A DNA stretch of 64,000 nt from Niastella yeongjuensis (lineage in GTDB: Bacteria > Bacteroidota > Bacteroidia > Chitinophagales > Chitinophagaceae), in contig NZ_FOCZ01000005.1 of assembly GCF_900110245.1 (NCBI RefSeq), positions 62,001-126,000 of the forward strand. The letters are read 5' to 3'. Position 1 is the first letter of the stretch. The number at the start of each line of letters is the position of its first letter. Both the position numbers and the translations under genes were made by a program. Below the pieces are notes generated by a model. It was not told the DNA's origin, ran no database searches, and saw only the letters and a program-made list of their open reading frames with translations. Positions 34,350-42,000 of this stretch are shown here, in pieces.

Positions 34350-37022
34350 ATGAAAAAACAAATCCGACTGCTCACCATGCTGTTGGCAATACTGCTGCTG
34401 ACAACAGGTATCGCACACGCGCAACAAAAACAAATAACAGGACAGTTGAAAACAGCATCTGGTGAACCTATACCCAATGCCACTATCCTGCTCACCAACA
34501 CTAAAGGACTCATTGTAAAATACGGAACCAGCGACAACAGTGGTAAATACTCGTTGACGTTGCCCGATTCAGCATCGGTTACATTCCTGCGAATTGAAGT
34601 AAACCATCTTGGTTATAATAAAGTACAATTGGCGCTTACCGAAGATAAAACCGTGTACGATTTTGTTCTGGAAAGAAAAGTAACAGAACTGCCGCAGGTA
34701 GAGGTAAAAGCGAAACCCTTCATCGATCGTAGTGGTGATACCCTGCGGTACAACGTTGCGTCGTTTTCAAACCCCGCCGACCGGTCCATTGGCGATGTAT
34801 TGAAACACATGCCCGGTATTTCGGTAAGCGATAACGGAGATATTTTTTACAACGGACAACCAATTTCCAACCTGTACATTCACGGCGACGATCTGATGGA
34901 TGGCAGTTACCGGTTAGCGCCCCGGGTTATCAGTAAAGACATGATCAAAAGCGTGGAGGTCATCCAACACGATCAACCCATAAAGATCCTTCAGAATAAG
35001 ATACCCTCTGATGCGGTGGCTATCAACCTGGTGTTGAAAGATGAAAACAGCGTAAAACTCTCCGGCCAGGCGATGCTGGGCGCCGGGCTTCCGGAACAAT
35101 ATGATGCAGCCCTGAACACCATGCTCTTTAATAAAAAGATCAAGATGCTCAATTCGGTGAAAGCAAACAACAGCGGCATCGATTACACCGATGAGTTTAT
35201 CCGGTCTGGCGGCAGTGCAGGTGACCCGGGTAATTCAAGACCGCCGTCATTGCTGTCGGTAGGCGGCCCCGTCCCTAACCTGCCCCGTAAGCAATATTAT
35301 TTCAACCGGTCGCAGGCAGTAAACTTAAACAACCTCGTCAATACAAAAAAGGACTGGCAGCTTAGGACAAACATCCAGGCTTTTTTTGATCGCAATACCC
35401 TTACTTATAACAGCCAGCAGAACAACTACCTGAATAATGATACCATTCGCTACAATGAACAGCAAAACCTGGTGAACAATCCTTTCCTGGTAAACGGTTC
35501 CTTTACTACCACGGTTAACAAAACACACAACTATTTTACCAATAACCTTCGTTTTAAAGCCAGTGGCAATAACAACAATAGCTACCTCAATTTTAATGGA
35601 GCTGCTTTTGGCCAACACCTGCACGACCGGAATTACGATCTTTCAAATCTTATAAACTGGATGCCGGAGACGAAGGACAATAGCTATATTCAAATGAAGT
35701 GGTTCCTGAACTATTACAACAATCCGCAAATGTTGTACATCGACACTGGTTTAAACAGCGATATTCTGAATGAACACCTTCCTTATGCAGCTGTTGACCA
35801 GCAGGCTAAAACGCCTGGTCTTTTCAGTAATGCCGCTATCTCCTACACTGTAGGAAAAGGCGCGCTCAAAAAATCTTTTGAAGCTGGAATTACCAACGAA
35901 CGGCAAACCCTGCTTTCAACACTGAGCCTTACCCAGAACAACAATGCCAAAACACCTTATCAGGGCGATGCAGGCAACTACCTGCACTGGCAACGGGATA
36001 AGTTTTACGTAACACCCAGCCTGACCATGATCAGAGCGAAATGGAACGCGACTGCAGCCCTGCCCCTGTCGTGGCAAACCATTCATTATTACCAGGATGC
36101 GTATGCACTGAACAAAAAGATCAATCGTTTCTTTTTTAACCCGTCTGCTCAGTTTCAATTCAAACTGAACGATGAAGATGAGCTTAGCCTGCGATACAGT
36201 TATACCAATAACATGGGAAATATTGCCGGCGTATACCGCGGCGCCATTATGACCAATTACCTGTCGCTGACAGCCAACGATGCCGATCTGCAGGAACTGT
36301 CATCTTCGGCAACAGGTATTAACTATAAGTTTCAACGGAGTTTGATCATGTTATTTGCGAGCGCAGGTATTAGTTACAACCGGTCGAAAGCAAACGCTAT
36401 TCTATCCAGCTTGTATACCAACAATGTGCAACGCACGGTATTACTGCCTTATGAGAATGACCAAAGCACCTGGAGCGCCAATGCCAGTCTAAGCAAATAC
36501 CTGCTTGCGCTAAGAACGACTGCTTCTTTAAAAACCACGCTTACCAGGAATTACAGCAACCGGTTTATCAACAATGAACTGCTGCCCTTTAACAACGACG
36601 CAATTATGTTCACTGCCGGGTTAGATAGCCGGTTTGGCATTATCAATTTCAATTACACCGGCAACGGCTTATGGACTTTCAGCCGCCAGCGGAATAAAGC
36701 GGAAGCAAACACCAATACCATCAGGCAGTTCGACCAGCGGGTAACCATGGGTTATTCTCCTGTTAAGAATCTTTTCCTTACTGTAACCGGCAGGCATCTT
36801 TATAGTACGCAGGCCCGGGTGGCCGATATCAGTTACCTGTTTACGGATGCCAATGCTCGTTACAAACTAACTAAATGGCGAATGGACCTGGAACTGGATG
36901 TTACGAATCTGGCCAATGTAAAAAAATATGAAACGCTTAATCTGAACGCTAATCAGTTCACCGTAAGCAATTTTCAATTAAGAGGCAGAATGGCCATTTT
37001 CCGGGCAACGTTCAATTTGTAA
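34350..37022 (+). CDS. Carboxypeptidase-regulatory / outer-membrane beta-barrel protein (TonB-receptor-like)
   Basis: 890 residues. Signal peptide ending AHAQ (about 25). Residues 28-115 form a carboxypeptidase-regulatory-like domain (ITGQLKTASGEPIPNATILL, then V-N-H-L-G-Y-N). Residues about 120-220 form a plug-like region (DTLRYNVASFSNPADRSIGD, then VLKHMPGISV). From about 230 to the end there is a large barrel (22-strand type) closing with RMAIFRATFNL. No TonB box is evident. This is the arrangement of the OMP beta-barrel family that accompanies GLPGLI genes. Likely an outer-membrane transporter or receptor; substrate unknown. Confidence 0.9.
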   Translation: MKKQIRLLTMLLAILLLTTGIAHAQQKQITGQLKTASGEPIPNATILLTNTKGLIVKYGTSDNSGKYSLTLPDSASVTFLRIEVNHLGYNKVQLALTEDKTVYDFVLERKVTELPQVEVKAKPFIDRSGDTLRYNVASFSNPADRSIGDVLKHMPGISVSDNGDIFYNGQPISNLYIHGDDLMDGSYRLAPRVISKDMIKSVEVIQHDQPIKILQNKIPSDAVAINLVLKDENSVKLSGQAMLGAGLPEQYDAALNTMLFNKKIKMLNSVKANNSGIDYTDEFIRSGGSAGDPGNSRPPSLLSVGGPVPNLPRKQYYFNRSQAVNLNNLVNTKKDWQLRTNIQAFFDRNTLTYNSQQNNYLNNDTIRYNEQQNLVNNPFLVNGSFTTTVNKTHNYFTNNLRFKASGNNNNSYLNFNGAAFGQHLHDRNYDLSNLINWMPETKDNSYIQMKWFLNYYNNPQMLYIDTGLNSDILNEHLPYAAVDQQAKTPGLFSNAAISYTVGKGALKKSFEAGITNERQTLLSTLSLTQNNNAKTPYQGDAGNYLHWQRDKFYVTPSLTMIRAKWNATAALPLSWQTIHYYQDAYALNKKINRFFFNPSAQFQFKLNDEDELSLRYSYTNNMGNIAGVYRGAIMTNYLSLTANDADLQELSSSATGINYKFQRSLIMLFASAGISYNRSKANAILSSLYTNNVQRTVLLPYENDQSTWSANASLSKYLLALRTTASLKTTLTRNYSNRFINNELLPFNNDAIMFTAGLDSRFGIINFNYTGNGLWTFSRQRNKAEANTNTIRQFDQRVTMGYSPVKNLFLTVTGRHLYSTQARVADISYLFTDANARYKLTKWRMDLELDVTNLANVKKYETLNLNANQFTVSNFQLRGRMAIFRATFNL

Positions 37023-37028
37023 CAACTA

Positions 37029-39437
37029 CTATTCAACTTTCAAACTTTGTACCGGGTTAGCTATAGCAGCTTTGATGAATTGACTGCTGATAGTTAACCC
37101 GGCAATCAAAAAAGCCCCCACCCCGGCAGCTATAAATATCCATGCAGAAATGCTTTCGCGGTAAGCGAAACCCTGTAACCATTTATTCATAAACAACCAG
37201 GCTAACGGTGCCGCCACCAGGAATGCGATGCCTACCAGCTTCAGGAAATTTATGGCAAGCATAGCGACAAGATCAGGCACATTGGCCCCTAAAACTTTGC
37301 GAATGCCTATTTCCCGGGTACGTTGTTCAGCAGTATAAGCCGCCAAACCAAACAGGCCCAAACAGGCGATCAGGATGGCAAGCGAGGTAAACCACACCGC
37401 TATTTTTCCGGTACGTTGTTCAGTCCGGTACAGGTTATCAAAATCTTCGTCCATAAAGGAATAGTCAAATTCCTGGTTGCCCGAAAAGCGCTTCCATTTG
37501 TTCTCTATCTGGCTGAGCAGTGCCGGCAAATTGTCGTTATTCACTTTAATGGCCAGCACATCGGGCCGGTCGCCCTGTTTTTTTCGCTCGAAGGCGGTGG
37601 TCATGGTCAACACAACAGCAGCAACATTATCCCGAAGCGAATTGAAATTAAAATCTTTCACCACACCGATAATATGGTATTGCTTTTGGTTGTTGCCGAA
37701 AACAATCGTTTTATCCAATGCATCGCCTGAAAAGCCCATAACGCTGGCAGCCGTTTCATTGATGATCATGGCCGATGAATCGGATGACAGTGCCGGATTG
37801 AAATCTCTTCCTTTATCGAGACTCATACTCATCGTACGCAGGTAATCTTCATCAACCGGCCAGAATTCTGTTTGATGCGTATTGTTATTGGCAGACACGT
37901 AATTTGTCCATCTTCTGTGGCCGGTAGGCACAAACGAACTTAAAGAAGCGCTTGCTACACCGGGCACACCCAGGACCTCCTGTTTGAAGGTTACTCCCTG
38001 GTTGTTCAATGTATTTATATGCTTTACCAGCAACACCTGTTTGCGGTTGAAACCAAGGGGCCTCTGCTGCATATAACGCAGCTGATTATATACGATAAGC
38101 GTTCCAATGATAAGGAAAATGGAAATGGAGAACTGGAATACAACCAGCCAGTTCCGAAGCCTGTTTCCTTTGAAACCGGCGGCTGTTTGGCCTTTAAACA
38201 CTTTAATGGGGTTGAACGCGGAAAGAAAAAAAGCCGGGTACGCCCCTGCCAGTAAACCAACTACTACAGTGATGCCAATAATAGCGGGCAACAGCCAGCC
38301 CAATGTGCTGCCGGTAAGGGTCAGATTTTTACCTGCTATGTTATTGAACAGGGGCAGCAATGCCCAGGCCAGTACGATCGCTGCCAACATGGAAAAACAA
38401 CTGAGCAGCAGTGATTCTGAAATAAATTGCAGCATAAGGCCTATGCGGGGTGAACCCAATACTTTTCTAATGCCCACTTCCTTTGCCCGGGAAGCTGAAT
38501 GTGCAGTAGAAAGGTTCATGAAATTGATACAGGCCAGCAACAGGATGAACAGGGCCACACCCGAATAAATATAGATGTACTGAATATTTCCATTCACCCC
38601 CAGTTCGTTGGCCCGGTTCGATTGCAAATGAATATCATACAGCGGGGTGAGATTTAATTTTATATAGTCGCCTTGTTTTTCCATTGCCTCTATGAAATCA
38701 AGGTACTTTTTCAGGAAGGCAGGGAATTTGCCTTCCAGCTTTTTGTAATCAGCCTGTGGCTTCAACAACACATAGGTATGAAAAGGGAAAAAGGCGGCGA
38801 AGTTTTCATTACCCGCAATAGGAAGCCCAACCATCGACTCAAAAAAATCACCCTCGAAATGGGATTGGGCAGGCAGGTTCTTAATAACACCAGTTATCTT
38901 TAAACTGGTGTTGGAATTGCGGTCGCCTACCCGCACCAGCACTTTGCCAAGAACATGCGTTGTTCCGAAATATTTTTCCGCCATCCGCTCGGTGAGCACA
39001 ATGGTATTGGGTTCTGTAAGCGCCGTATTGGGATCACCCTCCAATAGCGGAAGGGTGAAAATATCAAAGATGGAAGGGTCACAGAACAGCGCATTTTTTT
39101 CCATCACCAGTTCATCCCCCTTTTTAAACCGTACCTCTTCATCAGCCAACAGCCTTACGGTGTTTTCTACTTCGGGAAAATTCAGCCGCAATGCGGCAGC
39201 TACCCGGGGAGCGGCAATGGCGCTGGAAGTAATACTGGTATTTATTTTTGTATCGGTGTTTACCCGGTAGATGCGGTTACCGTTACTGTTGTACCGGTCG
39301 TAACTGGTTTCATCGACAACATAAAAAATTATCAACAGGCATACGGCGACACCGATGGTCAATCCGGCCAGATTCAGGAAAGTAAAGCCCTTATTTCTTT
39401 TAAGGCTGCGGAAGGCTGTTTTAAAGTAGTTTCCCAT
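37029..39437 (-). CDS. ABC transporter permease, MacB/FtsX type
   Basis: 802 residues from ATG 39437; the frame can be read from a TTG three codons upstream, but ATG is preferred. N-terminal helix FTFLNLAGLTIGVAVCLLII, then a MacB periplasmic core (about 45-240), an FtsX domain with three helices (about 280-400), a second core domain (about 430-640) and a second FtsX domain (about 670-800), with RAKEVGIRKVLGSPR and RTREIGIRKVLGANV as the two internal family motifs. No ATPase domain; the partner ATPase must be encoded elsewhere. The gene is convergent with the barrel gene (stops 6 bp apart). A C-terminal remnant of a paralog lies at 14507-14689. Confidence 0.93.
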   Translation of the reverse strand: MGNYFKTAFRSLKRNKGFTFLNLAGLTIGVAVCLLIIFYVVDETSYDRYNSNGNRIYRVNTDTKINTSITSSAIAAPRVAAALRLNFPEVENTVRLLADEEVRFKKGDELVMEKNALFCDPSIFDIFTLPLLEGDPNTALTEPNTIVLTERMAEKYFGTTHVLGKVLVRVGDRNSNTSLKITGVIKNLPAQSHFEGDFFESMVGLPIAGNENFAAFFPFHTYVLLKPQADYKKLEGKFPAFLKKYLDFIEAMEKQGDYIKLNLTPLYDIHLQSNRANELGVNGNIQYIYIYSGVALFILLLACINFMNLSTAHSASRAKEVGIRKVLGSPRIGLMLQFISESLLLSCFSMLAAIVLAWALLPLFNNIAGKNLTLTGSTLGWLLPAIIGITVVVGLLAGAYPAFFLSAFNPIKVFKGQTAAGFKGNRLRNWLVVFQFSISIFLIIGTLIVYNQLRYMQQRPLGFNRKQVLLVKHINTLNNQGVTFKQEVLGVPGVASASLSSFVPTGHRRWTNYVSANNNTHQTEFWPVDEDYLRTMSMSLDKGRDFNPALSSDSSAMIINETAASVMGFSGDALDKTIVFGNNQKQYHIIGVVKDFNFNSLRDNVAAVVLTMTTAFERKKQGDRPDVLAIKVNNDNLPALLSQIENKWKRFSGNQEFDYSFMDEDFDNLYRTEQRTGKIAVWFTSLAILIACLGLFGLAAYTAEQRTREIGIRKVLGANVPDLVAMLAINFLKLVGIAFLVAAPLAWLFMNKWLQGFAYRESISAWIFIAAGVGAFLIAGLTISSQFIKAAIANPVQSLKVE

Positions 39438-39446
39438 GGCAAGCAA

Positions 39447-39818
39447 TTAATTTTCTTTAAGATATTTCTTCCTGATGTAATTATAAGCCTTTTTCTCATT
39501 TATTGATTCGGGCTTTGCCAACAAAATGTATTTGCTGTAATATTTTTTGGCTGCAGGCTCGTTTTTTAAATACTGATCCTGTATACGCCCGCAATCGTAC
39601 AACATCAATGGATTTTTAAATAAATAGAAAGCCGTGTCGTACTGGGCAAATGCCTTTTTATATTGTTTCAGTTCCTCATAGTTGTCGCCAAGTGCATGAA
39701 AATAATATTCAGCCGTATTTGATATAGCCAGCCCCAGACAGGTTTTTAGCAGCTCATTGCTTTTGTCAAATTCCCGTAGTTTGGCATATGATTTTGCCGC
39801 ATAATAACAAAGGCGCAA
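39447..39818 (-). pseudogene. Remnant of a tetratricopeptide-repeat protein, no start codon
   Basis: About 123 codons of TPR-like sequence (YYAAKSYAKLREFDKSNELL; YYFHALGDNYEELKQYKKAF; AQYDTAFYLFK). The frame begins only two codons after a TAA and has no ATG; the only early candidate is a TTG at 39818. The sequence starts inside a TPR helix. This looks like the C-terminal end of a longer, lost protein. It lies 9 bp upstream of the permease start, so its former gene may have been the partner in an operon. Confidence 0.6.
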
Positions 39819-39864
39819 TGGTTAATCGGGTGAGATGCAGTGGATCTAAGATTCCATAAATATC

Positions 39865-39892
39865 AAGGCCCCCCGGTCCATCGGGAGGCCTT
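39865..39892 (-). terminator. Hairpin terminator-like element after the FMN reductase gene
   Basis: Stem AAGGCC-C-CCCG / CGGG-A-GGCCTT with one mismatch and loop GTCCAT, 27 bp past the stop at 39919. The U-tract in the minus direction is weak (UUGAUAUUU), so termination is probable but not certain. Confidence 0.55.
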
Positions 39893-39918
39893 AAATTGTA
39901 ACTATACTTATATGTCGT

Positions 39919-40479
39919 TTACCTTGGCTCCGGCACTACCACTTTAGGCCCATGCGTCAACAGGCGTAATAATAAACCGAACCGGTGTTGATACGCCTCA
40001 CTAACGTTTCCACGCTCATCGAACAATTCATCTCTTTTTGCAGGTACGCTATAAGGTAAGGTCCAGGCTCGTAATGATTTGGCAACTGCTTCCATGGCAT
40101 TGATCCCTTGCATGGCCTGAACTCCGTCTGCCCAGCATACCATCCCAATCATTTTCCCGGTTAAATAAGGTTCCGGTAATTTGGCGCTGCATTCCAGCCA
40201 GTCCAGGCAATTCTTCATAACGCCGGTCATGCATCCATGATACAGCGGCGTTAACCAAATATGTACATCTGCTTCGCGGAAAAGCAGGTTCATCCGTTCT
40301 ACCGCCATGGGCGTTTTGGAAAGGGTATTATCAAACAACGGAATGGCGGAATCTACCATTTTGAACACATGGGTGTCGGCATTCAGGTCAAGCAACAGAT
40401 CCAGCAGATAATTACTTAGGCGCTCAGAAGTCGAGTTTTCTCTTCTGTCCAATGCGCCGTTAAAGATCAGCACTTTCAT
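39919..40479 (-). CDS. NADPH-dependent FMN reductase-family protein (flavodoxin fold)
   Basis: 186 residues. The N-terminal strand and phosphate loop KVLIFNGALDRRENSTSERL (FMN phosphate binding) and the second loop TPLYHGCMTGVMKNCLDWL (about 77-95, the T-P-x-Y-x-G-x-x-x-x-x-K-N-x-L-D motif of the family) are clear, as is GKMIGMVCWADGVQAMQGI. Family members reduce FMN, quinones, azo dyes or iron chelates with NAD(P)H. The start codon is 2 bp after the SOD stop, so it is very likely co-transcribed with the dismutase, suggesting a role in the oxidative-stress response. Confidence 0.9.
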   Translation of the reverse strand: MKVLIFNGALDRRENSTSERLSNYLLDLLLDLNADTHVFKMVDSAIPLFDNTLSKTPMAVERMNLLFREADVHIWLTPLYHGCMTGVMKNCLDWLECSAKLPEPYLTGKMIGMVCWADGVQAMQGINAMEAVAKSLRAWTLPYSVPAKRDELFDERGNVSEAYQHRFGLLLRLLTHGPKVVVPEPR

Positions 40480-40481
40480 GG

Positions 40482-41105
40482 CTATTTCAATTTGGCGATT
40501 ACTTCATTATAATTTTTCTCCACGGCACTCCAGTCCAGCACAGACCAGAAGGCATCTAAATAATCAGCGCGTTTATTCTGGTATTTGAGATAGTACGCGT
40601 GTTCCCAAACGTCTACGCCAAGGATGGGAATGCCCCGGTTAGTAAGGTTGGTATCCATTAAAGGATTATCCTGGTTAGCGGTAGCCGTTACCCCAATGGT
40701 GCCATTGAATTTTACAAATAACCAGGCCCAGCCTGAACCAAATTGAGCCAGCCCGGCTTTTTTGATCTCCGCTTTTAAATTATCGAGGCTGCCAAATACC
40801 ATGTCTATATTGAAAGCCAATTGACCACCAGGTGTAGTTTGGGGTGCAGGGGAAAGGATATTCCAAAACAGGCTGTGATTATAATGGCCTCCGGCGTTGT
40901 TCCTTACTGCCGGACTGTACTTACTGACCTCCTTCAATAGCTCCTCTAATCCCTTTGTTTCAGCAGGTGTGCCGGCGATAGCCTTGTTCAAATTATCGAT
41001 ATAAGCCTGGTGGTGACGCTGGTGGTGGATGGTCATGGTCTGGGCATCAAAATGTGGTTCCAATGCTTCATAAGCATATGGTAACGACGGCAATGTGTAT
41101 GTCAT
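40482..41105 (-). CDS. sodA: Superoxide dismutase, Fe/Mn family (Mn-type features)
   Basis: 207 residues from ATG 41105 (upstream in-frame codons ignored; this start gives the classic MTYTLPSLPYAYEALEPHFD). Metal ligands are all present: His27 (TIHHQRHHQAY), His77 (GGHYNHSLFW), Asp165 and His169 (DVWEHAYYLKY). Gly at the position that carries Gln in FeSODs and Gln145 in ANQDNPLM indicate the Mn type or a cambialistic enzyme. It converts superoxide to peroxide and oxygen in the cytoplasm. The gene is divergent from a SufR-like Fe-S regulator with a perfect dyad between them, and is followed after 2 bp by an FMN reductase gene. Confidence 0.96.
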   Translation of the reverse strand: MTYTLPSLPYAYEALEPHFDAQTMTIHHQRHHQAYIDNLNKAIAGTPAETKGLEELLKEVSKYSPAVRNNAGGHYNHSLFWNILSPAPQTTPGGQLAFNIDMVFGSLDNLKAEIKKAGLAQFGSGWAWLFVKFNGTIGVTATANQDNPLMDTNLTNRGIPILGVDVWEHAYYLKYQNKRADYLDAFWSVLDWSAVEKNYNEVIAKLK

Positions 41106-41162
41106 CGAACAAAAAGTATTAAAGTGTTTGAAATAACACCACAAAGATTGGGAAAGCTGATT

Positions 41163-41190
41163 AATAAAACAAGGATTATCTTGTTTTATT
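41163..41190. promoter_or_regulatory. Perfect 11-bp dyad between sodA and the SufR-like regulator gene
   Basis: AATAAAACAAG (41163-41173), spacer GATTAT, CTTGTTTTATT (41180-41190). It lies 58 bp upstream of the sodA start and 97 bp upstream of the regulator start. On the minus strand the TTGT of one arm stands 19 bp from AATCTTTG, a plausible sodA -33/-7 pair, so a protein bound here would compete with polymerase. The probable ligand is the adjacent regulator; SufR of cyanobacteria binds an inverted repeat with a 6-bp spacer (CAAC-N6-GTTG), a similar arrangement. Confidence 0.7.
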
Positions 41191-41223
41191 TTAAATCGCC
41201 ATTATACCATACGCAGGGATACC

Positions 41224-41255
41224 TTGGTATATTTTATAAATTGTACCTATCTTTG
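41224..41255 (+). promoter_or_regulatory. Promoter of the SufR-like regulator gene
   Basis: TATCTTTG (41248-41255) matches TAnnTTTG fully; TTGG (41224-41227) is 20 bp upstream in the -33 position. The start of transcription would be near 41262, 25 nt before the ATG at 41287. Confidence 0.6.
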
Positions 41256-41286
41256 GCAGCGAATAAATCAAGCTATAGATTGTATA

Positions 41287-41916
41287 ATGAAACAAAAAAG
41301 TGCTGATCGCATCCTCTTGTGTATTAAAATGAAAGGCGAGGCTACCCTGGCCCTTATTGCTTCCGATCTGGGTATCACCAAAGAAGGAGTTCGCCAGCAT
41401 TTGGTTAAGTTAAGCGAAGATGGTTTGATCAACACGCTGAATAAAAGCGATGGCGTGGGCAGGCCCACTACTTATTATTTTTTAACAGATAAAGCCCTGG
41501 CCCGCTTCCCCGATTCCCATGCCCAACTAACGGTAGACCTGCTTCGCTCGGTAAAAAATCTGTTGGGCGAAAATGCATTGGACCTGTTGATCGGTGACCG
41601 CGAAAAACAAACTTATAGCCGTTATGAAAATGAACTGGCAACCTGTAAGAACATTCAGCAGAAGTTAGAACGACTGACCGCGCTCCGAACTGAAGAAGGC
41701 TATATGGCTGAATGGAAAGAAAGCGATGGGGACTGGTACCTGACCGAAAACCATTGTCCCATCTGCGCTGCTGCAACTGAATGCCAGGGCTTCTGCCGGG
41801 CCGAACTGCGAAACTTCAAACAATTACTGGGCAACGGCTATGAAGTAACCAGGGTGCAGCATATTATCACCGACGGCACCAAGTGTGTTTATAAGATCAG
41901 GGCAACTGACTTCTAA
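41287..41916 (+). CDS. SufR-like Fe-S transcriptional regulator (winged HTH)
   Basis: 209 residues from ATG 41287; an upstream TTG at 41224 is rejected because it lies inside the promoter. The N-terminus is a winged helix (ADRILLCIKMKGEATLALIA, then ASDLGITKEGVRQHLVKLSE, GVGRPTTYYFLT) as in SufR/ArsR-like proteins. The C-terminal half has five Cys: 157 and 160 (HCPIC), 166 and 170 (ECQGFC) and 200 (TKCVYKI), suited to bind an Fe-S cluster. Such proteins sense iron-sulphur or redox status. Being divergent from sodA with a dyad between, it probably controls sodA, the reductase and itself; this is inference. Confidence 0.85.
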   Translation: MKQKSADRILLCIKMKGEATLALIASDLGITKEGVRQHLVKLSEDGLINTLNKSDGVGRPTTYYFLTDKALARFPDSHAQLTVDLLRSVKNLLGENALDLLIGDREKQTYSRYENELATCKNIQQKLERLTALRTEEGYMAEWKESDGDWYLTENHCPICAAATECQGFCRAELRNFKQLLGNGYEVTRVQHIITDGTKCVYKIRATDF

Positions 41917-41934
41917 AAAGGCTTTGACTGGTTG

Positions 41935-41965
41935 TTTGTACGAACCTTTTTGTTTCCTATCTTCA
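41935..41965 (+). promoter_or_regulatory. Candidate promoter of the GH9 gene
   Basis: TTTG (41935-41938), 19-bp spacer, TATCTTCA (41958-41965), a partial -7 match. Predicted start of transcription is about 30 nt before the ATG at 42001. Confidence 0.35.
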
Positions 41966-42000
41966 AGTGTTTGCCAACGTCCATAACAACCTCAAAGCAT

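Noticed and set aside
41224-41286. N-terminal extension of the SufR-like regulator from a TTG
   Set aside because: It would place the -7 box inside the coding region and adds a sequence not matching the family; ATG 41287 is preferred.
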